Shown here in pieces: positions 42,926-52,815 of a stretch of 64,000 nt of DNA. The position numbers were made by a program, and so were the translations under genes. Location: NCBI GenBank assembly GCA_963975155.1, contig CAXBFG010000004.1, positions 124,001-188,000 on the forward strand, read 5' to 3'. Each line of letters opens with the position of its first letter. Position 1 is the first letter of the stretch. The stretch is from UBA5109 sp963975155 (GTDB taxonomy: Bacteria > Pseudomonadota > Gammaproteobacteria > Pseudomonadales > Pseudohongiellaceae). The notes under the pieces were generated by a model. It was not told the origin of the DNA, made no database searches, and saw nothing but the letters and a program-made list of their open reading frames with translations.

Positions 42926-44125
42926 TTATCCCGCCTGCAAGACCTTGGCAATCGACTGCGCCAGATAATCAATATTCTTATTACTGATGCCTGCCACATT
43001 GATACGACTCGAGTTAACCATATAGATACTGTAGTCATTAATCAGCTTCTGCACCTGTTCAACACTCAGACCCAAAAATGAGAACATGCCTTTTTCTCTT
43101 TCAATAAAAGAAAAATCCTGTTCAACGCCATTATCTCTGAGCTTGGCAACAATTTTGCTGCGCAGGCCATTAATCCTTTCACGCATCTCGGTAAGTTCGC
43201 TCACCCATTCTGCCTTTAATGCCGGATCAGAAAGTACAATCTCAACCAGTGCCGCACCATGTGATGGCGGCATTGAGTAAATCTGTCTGGCCGTAGACAA
43301 AATCTGCGAAGCAGATGCACTGACCTGTTCAGCTGTTTCGCCGACCAGAGTAACTGCCCCGGTCCTTTCCCGATACAAACCAAAATTTTTCGAACAGGAT
43401 GAGGCTACTATGATTTCCGGCAGTTTTTCTGCCAGCAAGCGCAGTCCGTAAACATCTTCTTCCAGACCATCACCCATGCCCTGATAGGCCAGGTCAACAA
43501 ACGGCGTAAAACCCTGTTTTTCTGCCGCTGCTGCAAAGGCCTGCCATTGTTCCTTGCTCAGATCACCACCGCAAGGGTTATGACAGCAACCATGCACCAA
43601 CACCAAATCACCAACTGTTGCAGCTTTCAGTGTATCCATCATTCGTTCAATATCTATTTCGTGAGTCGCATAGTTATAGTACGGGTATTCAGCCAGTTTC
43701 AGACCGGCAGAAGACAACAAGGGCACATGATTTGCCCAGGTTGGTGTGCTCACCCAGATGCGGGTGTCGGGATAATTGTTGGTAATGAATTCGGCCGCAA
43801 CCCGCAAGGCTCCGGACCCGCCAGGGGCCAGCACAGTGCAGGCACGCTGCTCCTTTAAGGCAGCACTGTTTTCTCCCAGTATCATCTCTGCCGTAGTACG
43901 CAGGAAACCTTCCGGGCCAGCCTGGGCAATATAGGATTTTGAATCTTCAGTCTGCCAAAGTTTTTGCTCAGCCTTTTTGACAGCCGATACGATGGGCGTA
44001 TTTCCGTTTTCATCCTTGTACACACCAACGCCCAGATCAACTTTGTTGGGGTTGGTATCTTTTTTATACGCTGCGGAAAGGCCGAGAATAGGGTCAGGGG
44101 GGCGCCGTTCGATTGATTGAAACAT
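42926..44125 (-). CDS. Aromatic/aspartate aminotransferase (TyrB/AspC type)
   Basis: A 399-residue PLP-dependent class I aminotransferase. The N-terminus PPDPILGLSAAYKKDTNPNK and VDLGVGVYKDENG are typical of AspC/TyrB; the PLP lysine is in SSCSKNFGLYRERTGAV, and NPCGGDLSKEQW fits the active-site Asn region. It interconverts aspartate (or Phe/Tyr) and 2-oxoglutarate/oxaloacetate. Specificity between AspC and TyrB cannot be read off. Downstream of purE on the same strand, but separated by a large hairpin, so it is probably a separate transcript. Confidence 0.95.
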   Translation of the reverse strand: MFQSIERRPPDPILGLSAAYKKDTNPNKVDLGVGVYKDENGNTPIVSAVKKAEQKLWQTEDSKSYIAQAGPEGFLRTTAEMILGENSAALKEQRACTVLAPGGSGALRVAAEFITNNYPDTRIWVSTPTWANHVPLLSSAGLKLAEYPYYNYATHEIDIERMMDTLKAATVGDLVLVHGCCHNPCGGDLSKEQWQAFAAAAEKQGFTPFVDLAYQGMGDGLEEDVYGLRLLAEKLPEIIVASSCSKNFGLYRERTGAVTLVGETAEQVSASASQILSTARQIYSMPPSHGAALVEIVLSDPALKAEWVSELTEMRERINGLRSKIVAKLRDNGVEQDFSFIEREKGMFSFLGLSVEQVQKLINDYSIYMVNSSRINVAGISNKNIDYLAQSIAKVLQAG

Positions 44126-44246
44126 CTTGATATCCGTTAAATAAGTAAAAGAAAATTATATTCGGCAGGAACGGGCGGAAATTATAGCAATAAGAAAGAG
44201 TAACGGAAACGGAAACTTAACTAAGTCATTATTTAAAGCAACTTAG

Positions 44247-44352
44247 AGCAGGAATCTGGATTATAAGCGGGAGACGTCCGAGGCAGAGACGCCTAGGCCG
44301 AGTGCACATGGATGTGCGTTACGTACTCCAGGGTATAATCCAGATTCCTGCT
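44247..44352. repeat. Large inverted repeat (19-bp perfect arms) between purE and the aminotransferase gene
   Basis: AGCAGGAATCTGGATTATA (44247-44265) is perfectly reverse-complementary to 44334-44352, separated by 68 bases. The loop has its own hairpin (GAGTGCACAT ... ATGTGC ... ACTC). It would form a very stable cruciform or RNA hairpin and could end purE transcription or protect mRNA. It resembles the extragenic palindromes of marine gammaproteobacteria, but a single copy is seen in this window. Confidence 0.7.
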
Positions 44353-44400
44353 GTAGAGTATATGGATAAATCCTAAAAACCAGTAATTATCAGCAACAGC

Positions 44401-44886
44401 TCAGAGTTGATCATTCATCTTCTGGACTTTGTCACGCAGCTTTTGTTTATAGGCGCTTAACTTATCAGCCACTTCAGTATCAAAGACGCCAATAATTTCG
44501 GCTGCCAGAATGCCTGCATTTAAAGCGCCATCCAGAGCAACTGTTGCAACCGGTATACCCGCAGGCATTTGCAGAATGGACAACATGGAGTCCCAGCCAT
44601 CAATGGAATTGGAAGATTTAATCGGAACGCCAATGACCGGCAATGTCGTGACCGAGGCTACCATACCCGGTAAATGCGCAGCACCACCTGCTCCCGCGAT
44701 GATGACATTTAAACCACGTTCCCTGGCTGTTGCAGCATATTCCATCATTGCTTCAGGTGTCCGATGGGCGGATACCACAGACAATTCGTTCTCAATGCCA
44801 AAATCACCAAGAATATCGGCCGCCTTTTGCATCACCGCCAGGTCCGAACTACTTCCCATAATAATGCCGACTTTTGTCTTACTCAT
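44401..44886 (-). CDS. purE: N5-carboxyaminoimidazole ribonucleotide mutase
   Basis: A 161-residue class I PurE that converts N5-CAIR to CAIR in purine biosynthesis. GIIMGSSSDLAVMQKA and VVSAHRTPEAMMEYA hold the phosphate- and substrate-binding residues, and IIAGAGGAAHLPGMVAS the active-site histidine region. It follows purK by 26 bases, the standard purK-purE pair (here K first). Confidence 0.97.
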   Translation of the reverse strand: MSKTKVGIIMGSSSDLAVMQKAADILGDFGIENELSVVSAHRTPEAMMEYAATARERGLNVIIAGAGGAAHLPGMVASVTTLPVIGVPIKSSNSIDGWDSMLSILQMPAGIPVATVALDGALNAGILAAEIIGVFDTEVADKLSAYKQKLRDKVQKMNDQL

Positions 44887-44912
44887 GAAGAAAAGACTCC
44901 TCTTTCATCCGC

Positions 44913-46058
44913 TTAATTCTCACTGACCGCTTTAATGGTCTGTTTAACCTGCGCAACCTTGGCAAGCAGATTATCCCGGTCTTCATCCACAATGGTGATA
45001 TGTCCCATTTTACGATGCGGACGGGTTTCTGCCTTGCCATATAGAAATAAATGGACTCCCGGTATTAACAGGAGTTTATTAAGGCCCTGGTAGTGTACAG
45101 GCCCAGTATAGCCTTCCTCACCGAGTAAGTTCACCATGGCAGAAGGTTTATTAATTGCCGTAGAACCCAAGGGTAGATTCAGTATCGCCCGCAGTAATTG
45201 TTCATACTGAGAAGTCACATTGGCATTGATGGTCTGATGTCCGCTATTGTGGGGTCTTGGAGCTACTTCATTGACCAGCACTTCCCCATTTTTACTGATA
45301 AACATCTCCACAGCCAAAATACCAACAATTTCAAGTTGTTGCACCAGGGTTTTGGCGATTTCAATGGCTTTATTCTGGATATCATTATCCAGGGTACTGG
45401 GAGAGATTAAATAATCCACCAGATGATGTCGGGGATGAAAAACACATTCAACAATCGGATAGACCGCAATATCACCATGCTCATTGCGGGCGGCGATCAC
45501 CGAAATTTCACAATCCAGGTCAACAGTTTTTTCCAAAAGACCCGGTGCATCAAAGGCCTTATCCAGATCATCGAGACTGTTTAATCGGGCTACACCACCA
45601 CCATCGTAGCCACCCTGCCCCAGTTTATTGAAGGCTGGCAGAAAACCTGCCTGTTGTCTGATGTCTTCAAGGCTGTCTACCAGCAAAAAATCTGCGCTGG
45701 GAATACCATGCTCAAGATAAAATTGTTTCTGTTTACGTTTATCCTGGATGATTTCTATAACACGTGCTTGCGGGAAGACCGGCAGACCTTCCTTTTCAAG
45801 TTGATACAAGGCTTCAACATTGATGTTTTCTATCTCGATGGTCAACAGATCAACACGCTTACCAAAATTGTAAACTGTTTCGTAATCAACGAGGGAGCCC
45901 TGATAAAATTCATTGGCGATGCCCTGACAGGGCGCCAGAGGCGAAGGATCCAGTACACAGGTGTGAATATCAAAGTTGGGGCAGGCCTGGATCAACATAC
46001 GGCCAAGTTGCCCGCCGCCAAGTATACCCAGCTTGAAATCTTTATAGAATGCTTTCAT
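44913..46058 (-). CDS. purK: N5-carboxyaminoimidazole ribonucleotide synthase
   Basis: A 381-residue ATP-grasp ligase that carboxylates AIR with bicarbonate. The N-terminus GILGGGQLGRMLIQA binds substrate; FNKLGQGGYDGGGVARL and EMFISKNGEVLVNEVAPRPH carry the ATP-grasp and Mg2+ motifs, then NSGHQTINANVTSQYEQLLR. Paired with purE downstream. Length is normal for PurK. Probably under PurR-type control in gammaproteobacteria, but I saw no clear operator. Confidence 0.97.
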   Translation of the reverse strand: MKAFYKDFKLGILGGGQLGRMLIQACPNFDIHTCVLDPSPLAPCQGIANEFYQGSLVDYETVYNFGKRVDLLTIEIENINVEALYQLEKEGLPVFPQARVIEIIQDKRKQKQFYLEHGIPSADFLLVDSLEDIRQQAGFLPAFNKLGQGGYDGGGVARLNSLDDLDKAFDAPGLLEKTVDLDCEISVIAARNEHGDIAVYPIVECVFHPRHHLVDYLISPSTLDNDIQNKAIEIAKTLVQQLEIVGILAVEMFISKNGEVLVNEVAPRPHNSGHQTINANVTSQYEQLLRAILNLPLGSTAINKPSAMVNLLGEEGYTGPVHYQGLNKLLLIPGVHLFLYGKAETRPHRKMGHITIVDEDRDNLLAKVAQVKQTIKAVSEN

Positions 46059-46141
46059 GCGTGCCTGTAGAACCGGTGTAAATGCCCGTGAATCATGAAA
46101 AGCGGCGCATCATAGCAAGTTTGGTCAGGAAGTGCGAGATA

Positions 46142-46906
46142 TTAAAAACCGTTAGCCTTGTCATAAATATAGACAGCCAGAGCTTTTATTGTCGCTGCAT
46201 TGAGTTGCTCTGACCAGGCCGGACAAACCCCCATACGGCCATTGGCCACGACATCATATATGGCTGCCCCATCAGAACCATACAGCCATACTTCATCGGT
46301 CAGATCAGGCCCGCCAAAAGCTTTGTAACCGGTACCGTCTTCTGAATGACATTCCGTACAAAATAACCAGTCATTTGTCGCCGCTTCAACAGCAAAAGGG
46401 TTAACATCTTCACCATTTAAAGCCAGCACATAATCCACCATGTTATTGATCCGGGCTTCATCAAAGCCCAGTTCTGTGTAGGCCGGCATTTCGGAATAGC
46501 GTGTGTCCGGGCAGCCGCCAAAAAAATCTCTTATTTCATCGGCACAATCAGTATTCCTGACCCCATAGAGGATGGTCTGCATGATTTCCAGCACCGATTC
46601 AGTAGCCGTCATTTCCAGACCCGTAATGCCCCAGATCCATTCATAGTCAACCAGATCAGGAACCCCTGTATCTCCCGTTAAATCCGCACCATGACAGGCA
46701 GCACAATGCTCATTAATAGCTGTCTCTGCCAGATTGTTCATATAGGAATGTAAATCGGTTTCGGCTCTGATTGTTTCAGGCGAAGCAAGCAAGAGACGCT
46801 CCGATAAATCAGCGGGTTGTGCCTGACCAGTTACAGCAAACAAACACAGCAATAATATCGATACTGCTGATCTCAGGCTTAGAGGGTGAGTGCATGTATT
46901 TCGCAT
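46142..46906 (-). CDS. Exported diheme cytochrome c (CcoP C-terminal-like)
   Basis: A 254-residue protein with a signal peptide (SILLLCLFAVTGQAQ) and two haem motifs, CAACH (residues about 70) and CTECH (about 170). Segments CTECHSEDGTGYKAFGGPDL and IYDVVANGRMGVCPAWSEQL resemble the soluble diheme part of cbb3 oxidase subunit III, but no membrane anchor or other cco genes are present. It therefore looks like a free periplasmic electron carrier. Location on the minus strand after purK is about 80 bases away. Confidence 0.83.
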   Translation of the reverse strand: MRNTCTHPLSLRSAVSILLLCLFAVTGQAQPADLSERLLLASPETIRAETDLHSYMNNLAETAINEHCAACHGADLTGDTGVPDLVDYEWIWGITGLEMTATESVLEIMQTILYGVRNTDCADEIRDFFGGCPDTRYSEMPAYTELGFDEARINNMVDYVLALNGEDVNPFAVEAATNDWLFCTECHSEDGTGYKAFGGPDLTDEVWLYGSDGAAIYDVVANGRMGVCPAWSEQLNAATIKALAVYIYDKANGF

Positions 46907-47283
46907 ATCATCACTATCTTATATCAAGTTGAAGGTAATACGGATTATATAGCACCAAATACAATTTAGAAGCGTGTCGCTGGTTTACAGACCCGATTCT
47001 ATGTCTTCAGAAATTGATCCCAACTCACAGTCAATGGAACTTATTGGCTGCCGGTGAAGCGTTTGTTGAGCAGCACAATCATAGGTACCAAATCAATCAA
47101 ACCCTGTGCCTATTCAGGCAAGCTAAGTAGCGCGAAGGTAAGTTAGGATTAGCTGCCAGATGAATATTAAGAACACAACATAAAAAAAATATCAACTAGA
47201 TGCTGAATGTAGCTAGTTACAATCTGAACTGATTGAACCTAATTGAAAGTTACTCACTCGGTTAACAAAAAAAGGTGGAGATC
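46907..47283. other. Intergenic region between the cytochrome and second TonB receptor
   Basis: About 375 bases, AT-rich in the part near the receptor. It must contain divergent promoters for both genes. There is an A-tract (AAAAAAA) followed by GGTGGAG just before the receptor ATG, which is its ribosome-binding site. I saw no ORF, hairpin or riboswitch that I would stand behind. Confidence 0.4.
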
Positions 47284-49617
47284 ATGCATAAATTAAGCAA
47301 AATAAGAAAAAGTATAAAGTTACATAACTATTTAAAAAACCTATCCCTGGGCTCAGCAGCAATCGGCGCACTGAGCCTATCAGTTTTGGCACCTACCCAG
47401 GCTGGCGCACAGCAACTCGAAGAAATCATCATAACAGCAGAGCGTCGCGAAACGGTTTTACAGGAAACACCTGTAGCAGTTTCTACGTTTAACAGTGACG
47501 AGTTGGTTCGGCAAGGCAGTACAAATTTGGCAGATGTAGCGGCTTTTACACCTAATTTTCAGGTTAATACACGTCCAGGTGGTGGTTTCGCTCAAGGCGG
47601 TTTGACTATTCGTGGTATTGGCGTTGATGCTGGTGCAGATGCTTCTGTTGGTTTGTATGTTGACGACGTTTACTACCCAAGCGGCTCAGGTAACATTATC
47701 GGTTCTTTTGATATTGAGCGCGTTGAAATTCTGCGCGGACCTCAGGGAACAAACTTCGGCAGAAATACAATTGGAGGCGCTGTTCAATACATTACCAAAA
47801 AACCTAGCTTTGATAGTGTTAATGGCGAAATTTCAGCAAGCTTGGGTAACCTTGATCGCCGAGATTTAATGGGAGCTATCAATATCCCTTTAGGTGAAAC
47901 TGTTGCAGTTCGGGTATCTGCTGGCTCACAGAACCTGGGTGGGTTTATTAAAGACAGGTTAAATAACATAGACAAAGGCGCCAACAAACAACGTTTTGCC
48001 CGTGCACAGTTACGCTGGGAAGCTACAGATGCCTTAACCGTTGATCTTAAAATTGATAGCCTGAAAACCGATATCAATGGCAGGGGAACAAGCATTATTA
48101 GCTACAGCAGTGATGCACAGTTTCCCCAGCTCGCCGGTCAAACTCATACCCCAAATATGATCTCACTTAATAATTATGAATTTGTGGGTACAAATGCACC
48201 TGATTATTCAGAAATCGACTTTGATACTGCTCAGGTTAACTTAACTTATGATGTCAATGATTCAATGACAATCAGATCAATCACGGCATACACAGAAACA
48301 GATGTCGTTCAGGCAAATGACTGGGACTGGACGCCTCTGGATATTTTAAGAGTTGGAGATTTCAGTAACACGGAGACCTGGTCACAGGAATTCAGGCTTG
48401 AAGGTGAGGCCATGAATGACAGTTTGACATACACTGCCGGTGTTTATTATTTCGACTCTGAAGATGCCGGTTCAAGCTACTTCGCGCTGGGTCCGGTAGC
48501 ACCAGGCTGGGATACTCGTTTTCCTGGTGCCATTAATTCAGTTGAGTCGCAGGCTATTTACGGCCAGCTAAACTATGCATTCACTGATCGTGTTGAAGGT
48601 ACGGTTGGCGTACGTTATACCGACGAAGAAAAAAATATAGCCGGAGTTCTTCCTCCCACTTTAGACAGGTCTCCAGCAACGTTTACAGATACCTCGCCAA
48701 TGGTCGGCGTAAACTTCTATGTTTCAGACGAAATCATGACCTATGCGAAAGCCTCAAAAGGTTTCCGTAGTGGTGGACTTGCATTTGCTAACTCAACGGG
48801 GGCTTCTAACCGATATGCACCGGAAGAAGCCTGGACTTACGAGTTTGGCGCTCGTATGGAGTTTATGGATAGACGTTTACGTGTTAACCCGACTGTCTTC
48901 TTCACAGATTGGGAGGATATTCAGTTTAATGAGTTAACTCCTACGCCATTAGGCGTGTCAGCTCTGACCAACAATGCCGGTACAGCAAGCATGCAAGGTC
49001 TTGAGCTTGAGCTTATGTTTTCTGTTACTGAGAACTTATTGTTAACGGCATCAGGATCCTATCTTGACGCCGAATATGATGAAGTTAACAACACCGTTGT
49101 GGGATCAATACCGAACCCTGTCGCAACTGGTGGCTTTTTCGGTGGTCCTTCTCTCTCTGTACCAAACTTATGTGATGGTAATGACCCTGCCGTTGTTGCG
49201 ACGCCTCCTGGTTTCACCTCACAGGCGGTACTTGACCAGTATACTTGTGGCCTTGGAACACCTATCTCTGATCTACAACGTGCTCCAGAGTTTACCTATG
49301 CTCTTGGTTTAATACATGATATGCCTATGTCAGGTGGTGCAAGCCTGGTATCGAATATTAATTACACATACACTGACAATATGCGCAGTGCTGTAACCAA
49401 TCTTGATTATATAGACCTGCCTTCTTACGGCTTATTAGGCGGGCGTATTCAATATAACTCTCCGGATGGCTCATGGAATGCTGCAATTTTTGGCAGAAAC
49501 CTGTTGGATGAACACTACCTGATTGGAGGCTTCGACTTTCAAACGACCACGGGTGTATTGACCAACACGCCTGGTCGTCCTCGTGAATATGGTCTGACGG
49601 TTGGCTATAACTTTTAA
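47284..49617 (+). CDS. TonB-dependent outer membrane receptor
   Basis: A 777-residue receptor. The ATG at 47284 has GGTGGAG upstream (preferred over GTG 47275). A long signal region (NLSLGSAAIGALSLSVLA, cleaved after AGA) precedes the TonB box QLEEIIITAERR, the plug (VSTFNSDELVRQGSTNLADV, ILRGPQGTNFGRNTIGGAV) and a barrel ending REYGLTVGYNF. Substrate not inferable; sequence style is that of the large receptor family of marine bacteria that take up siderophores, carbohydrates or other complex nutrients. A strong terminator follows. Confidence 0.93.
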   Translation: MHKLSKIRKSIKLHNYLKNLSLGSAAIGALSLSVLAPTQAGAQQLEEIIITAERRETVLQETPVAVSTFNSDELVRQGSTNLADVAAFTPNFQVNTRPGGGFAQGGLTIRGIGVDAGADASVGLYVDDVYYPSGSGNIIGSFDIERVEILRGPQGTNFGRNTIGGAVQYITKKPSFDSVNGEISASLGNLDRRDLMGAINIPLGETVAVRVSAGSQNLGGFIKDRLNNIDKGANKQRFARAQLRWEATDALTVDLKIDSLKTDINGRGTSIISYSSDAQFPQLAGQTHTPNMISLNNYEFVGTNAPDYSEIDFDTAQVNLTYDVNDSMTIRSITAYTETDVVQANDWDWTPLDILRVGDFSNTETWSQEFRLEGEAMNDSLTYTAGVYYFDSEDAGSSYFALGPVAPGWDTRFPGAINSVESQAIYGQLNYAFTDRVEGTVGVRYTDEEKNIAGVLPPTLDRSPATFTDTSPMVGVNFYVSDEIMTYAKASKGFRSGGLAFANSTGASNRYAPEEAWTYEFGARMEFMDRRLRVNPTVFFTDWEDIQFNELTPTPLGVSALTNNAGTASMQGLELELMFSVTENLLLTASGSYLDAEYDEVNNTVVGSIPNPVATGGFFGGPSLSVPNLCDGNDPAVVATPPGFTSQAVLDQYTCGLGTPISDLQRAPEFTYALGLIHDMPMSGGASLVSNINYTYTDNMRSAVTNLDYIDLPSYGLLGGRIQYNSPDGSWNAAIFGRNLLDEHYLIGGFDFQTTTGVLTNTPGRPREYGLTVGYNF

Positions 49618-49661
49618 TACGAATAGTTATTAGTCTTACTCAGGCTAAAAGCCAAAATAAA

Positions 49662-49697
49662 AAGCCCCTCCCGGCAAACCGGAAGGGGCTTTTTTTC
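49662..49697 (+). terminator. Intrinsic terminator of the TonB receptor
   Basis: AGCCCCT-CCCGG-CAAA-CCGG-AAGGGGCT forms a strong stem, followed by a run of seven T residues. It starts about 45 bases after the receptor stop. The reverse complement also ends in a T-run, so it may serve the converging glycosidase gene too. Confidence 0.92.
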
Positions 49698-49778
49698 GGC
49701 TACTTATTACCTGCACACATGTGCATACAAAAGTATTGAGAAAGACGACCGATCTGCTGTCAGCCTGCACCATAACAC

Positions 49779-51524
49779 CTAAGCCCGATTACTTAACCAG
49801 ACTGACTGGTATGGCTTTAATTGAATAAACGCCTGATTTTCGCCCAATTTACTACCACTGATTAAATCCTGCCATTGATCCGTTGATATAAGATTAATTG
49901 AGCTTAAGGAAATTTGTTGATTCTGATCACTAATATTATTCAAGCAAAATATACTTTGATCACGTCGCAAACTTTGCCGCCAGAATCCACACACTTCATC
50001 ACCTATATGCAGAGTGAACATAATAGCGTTCGGATGAAAGGCGGGCTGTTTTTTTCTGATAGCAATCAGGCGTTTCAGTTCGTTTAAAATACGCGCATGA
50101 TGATTATCGCCCTGTAACAGCGATTCAATTTCATCCAGTTCCCAGATATGTCGATTAATGCCACGCTTGTTATTGGTATTGGCTAATTTTTCATAATCAT
50201 TTTCAGTTGCCAGCAGACTGTGAATATAAAAAGCCGGCACGCCTTCAAGTGCAAGCATGATGCAATGTGCGCAGATAAAACGCTGCTCCTGATAACCATC
50301 CTCCGGATTCTGTAAGGTCCCACGCATGGCATCAAAAAGGCTGATATTAATTTCATAAGGTTTCATGGCGCCATCATTCAAACTACGCCAGGACACTGTG
50401 CCACCGGCCAGTTCCATTGTTGCAATCAAGTCCTGGATCTCATCATCACTGATCAAGCCTTCCAGCGGACGCAAACCAATGCCGTCATGTGAGGCAATAA
50501 AATTTAAAAAGGTAGTGCCCTTTTGCGCCGGCGGCATACTCATCATCCAGCTTTTCAAAGCATGACAGTTTCCTGTGACCATGGTATTCAGCAACAAGGG
50601 TGGCAGCGAAAAGTTATAAATAATATGCGCCTCATTGGCATTACCAAAGTAGGACAGGTTCTCCCGGTTGGGAATATTGGTTTCGGTAATAATAATAGTG
50701 CCCGGTTTATAGTATTCAATCAGTGTTCGTAGCAAACGAATTATTTCATGCGTCTGTTCCAGATTAAGACAGCTGGTCCCCGATTCTTTCCAGAGAAAGG
50801 CCACCGCATCGAGACGAAAAATCTGCACACCACTATCCAGATAAAATCTGATTATCTTTAGCATTTCTTCCAATAGGGCCGGATTACGGAAATTCAGATC
50901 CACCTGATCATGGCTGAAGGTACACCAGACAAATTTCAAGCCTGCACTGGTTTGCACCTGGCGCAACAAAGGTGTTGCTCTGGGACGCACAACCTCGCTG
51001 ATATCAAAATCCTTTTCTACAGCAAAGAAATAATCCCTGCCGGGAAGTTTGTTCTGCTTAAACTGGTTAAACCACTGACCCATCGCAGAACAGTGATTGA
51101 TTACCAGGTCTGACATTAATTTAAATTTACGGGCAATCTGATCTATATGATCCCAGTTGCCAAAATTTTCATTGACCTGTGTGTAATCAATAACGGAGAA
51201 CCCATCGTCTGAACTGAAGGGAAAGAAAGGCAATATATGTACCCAGGATATTTTTTCAGAAAAATAACGTGCTAAAAAATAATCCAGAGTCAGTAAGGGA
51301 GCTTCACCTTCCTTGACGACAGAATTAGCATAGGTGATCAGAGTGATATCTTTTTCGGTCCAGTTATTTTTTAACCAGCGTGGTTTTTTTGGCGCATCCA
51401 GTAAGTTCATGTCCTGCAACAGGCGTTGGCAAAGCGCTTCGCAATCATATGTCGGGTATATTTGCTTTAAATGCGCAAGCACGCGTGTACTGACATCTTC
51501 TTGCAGACTTGTTCTCTTAGGCAT
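49779..51524 (-). CDS. GH13-type sugar phosphorylase, probably glucosylglycerate phosphorylase
   Basis: A 581-residue GH13 enzyme of the sucrose-phosphorylase-like subfamily. Catalytic nucleophile Asp is in VQIFRLDAVAFLW, acid/base Glu in TIIITETN, and FIASHDGIGLR the third acidic region. Placement directly after the glucosylglycerate synthase and phosphatase genes points to reversible phosphorolysis of glucosylglycerate, allowing recovery of glucose-1-phosphate. Sucrose phosphorylase activity is the alternative. Last gene of a three-gene minus-strand operon; five bases after gpgS. Confidence 0.83.
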   Translation of the reverse strand: MPKRTSLQEDVSTRVLAHLKQIYPTYDCEALCQRLLQDMNLLDAPKKPRWLKNNWTEKDITLITYANSVVKEGEAPLLTLDYFLARYFSEKISWVHILPFFPFSSDDGFSVIDYTQVNENFGNWDHIDQIARKFKLMSDLVINHCSAMGQWFNQFKQNKLPGRDYFFAVEKDFDISEVVRPRATPLLRQVQTSAGLKFVWCTFSHDQVDLNFRNPALLEEMLKIIRFYLDSGVQIFRLDAVAFLWKESGTSCLNLEQTHEIIRLLRTLIEYYKPGTIIITETNIPNRENLSYFGNANEAHIIYNFSLPPLLLNTMVTGNCHALKSWMMSMPPAQKGTTFLNFIASHDGIGLRPLEGLISDDEIQDLIATMELAGGTVSWRSLNDGAMKPYEINISLFDAMRGTLQNPEDGYQEQRFICAHCIMLALEGVPAFYIHSLLATENDYEKLANTNNKRGINRHIWELDEIESLLQGDNHHARILNELKRLIAIRKKQPAFHPNAIMFTLHIGDEVCGFWRQSLRRDQSIFCLNNISDQNQQISLSSINLISTDQWQDLISGSKLGENQAFIQLKPYQSVWLSNRA

Positions 51525-51529
51525 AGGGC

Positions 51530-52750
51530 TTATTTGTACTCTTTTTCGTCCGCGGCTGCAGCTTCAAGAAATTTTCTGCCAATGTCTGGTAACGCAGAAT
51601 TTACTCGTGTCCAGCTCGGGATAAAGGGAGTTTCCTGTGGGTTATCCAGGAAAAAAGCACCCGCCTTCATAATGTTTTCGGCAAAAAGTTCTACGCACTT
51701 TTCTTCTTCATGGATATCAAGTTTAAGACCGTTTATAACTGCATCGTTGTGATACGCTTCGACAAAATCCAGTGCCACTCTGTAATAGGTAGCCTTGATG
51801 GTTCGAAATGTTTCCGCACTGAAAACCACACCTGTGGTTGCCATTTTTCTGAAAATTGCCTTGCTGATATCGATAGCCATTTTATTTAAGCCGGCTTCCT
51901 CATCGTCATAGGAAACCTGCTGATGTTTATGATCATAAACATCGGCTATATCTACCTGGCATATTTTATTTGTCGAATAATTGCGTTTCAGTTCTGATAA
52001 AACCCCAATCTCCAGACCCCAGTCACTGGGTATTCTGATACCCGTTAAGACGTCTGCACGCATGGAAAATTCACCAGCCAGGGGATAACGAAAACTATCC
52101 ATGTATTCGATGTATTCATTGGGACCAAACAGTTTTAATAATGAGCGTAATAAGGGCGTAACCAGTAAGCGACAGACCCTGCCATTGATGGTGCCATTGG
52201 CAACTCTTGCGTAATAGCCTTTGCAAAATTCATAGGAAAAGTTGGGGTTGGCTACCGGATATATCAGCCGCGCCAGCAAGGATCTTTCATAGGTAACAAT
52301 ATCGCAATCATGCAAGGCTATCGCTTCTACTTTGGCTTCGGCTTGTAAATAACCCAGGCAATACCAGACGTTCCTGCCCTTGCCCAGTTGCTTTGGTGCC
52401 AGACCTAATTGATCAAGTTGTTTATCAACTTCCTGCAGACGTGGCCCTTCATTCCATAACACCACATGCTCCTGGGGTAAGCGTGAGAAAAACTTCAGGG
52501 CCTTCTTGTATTGCGCTTTATCAGCACGATCCAGACCAATGACTATTTTTGATAAATAAGGGACCTTAGTGAGTTCATCGACAATATTGTCCATTGCCGG
52601 CCCTTCCAGTTCAGAATAGAGACAGGGTAAAACCAGCGCCATGGGACGAACCCTGGAAAAGGCTACTAACTCTCGTTCCAGTTCTTCAACCGACCGTTTG
52701 GACAGATTATGTAAAGTCGTAATGACACCATTCTGGTAAAAATCACCCAT
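51530..52750 (-). CDS. gpgS: Glucosyl-3-phosphoglycerate synthase
   Basis: A 406-residue GT-A glycosyltransferase (family GT81) that joins glucose from a nucleotide sugar to 3-phosphoglycerate. The N-terminal Rossmann-like part (MALVLPCLYSELEGPAM, IVIGLDRADKAQYKKAL) is followed by the metal-binding DxD in IALHDCDIVTYER and by YPLAGEFSMRADVL and PSDWGLEIGVL, typical of GpgS/MpgS. Upstream is a matching phosphatase, so the cell makes the compatible solute glucosylglycerate. Confidence 0.88.
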   Translation of the reverse strand: MGDFYQNGVITTLHNLSKRSVEELERELVAFSRVRPMALVLPCLYSELEGPAMDNIVDELTKVPYLSKIVIGLDRADKAQYKKALKFFSRLPQEHVVLWNEGPRLQEVDKQLDQLGLAPKQLGKGRNVWYCLGYLQAEAKVEAIALHDCDIVTYERSLLARLIYPVANPNFSYEFCKGYYARVANGTINGRVCRLLVTPLLRSLLKLFGPNEYIEYMDSFRYPLAGEFSMRADVLTGIRIPSDWGLEIGVLSELKRNYSTNKICQVDIADVYDHKHQQVSYDDEEAGLNKMAIDISKAIFRKMATTGVVFSAETFRTIKATYYRVALDFVEAYHNDAVINGLKLDIHEEEKCVELFAENIMKAGAFFLDNPQETPFIPSWTRVNSALPDIGRKFLEAAAADEKEYK

Positions 52751-52815
52751 AACTTTCTCCTGTTTATTGCGTCATTCTTCTATAGCTGCTTAACGCTTAT
52801 ATTTAAAATGTTTGC

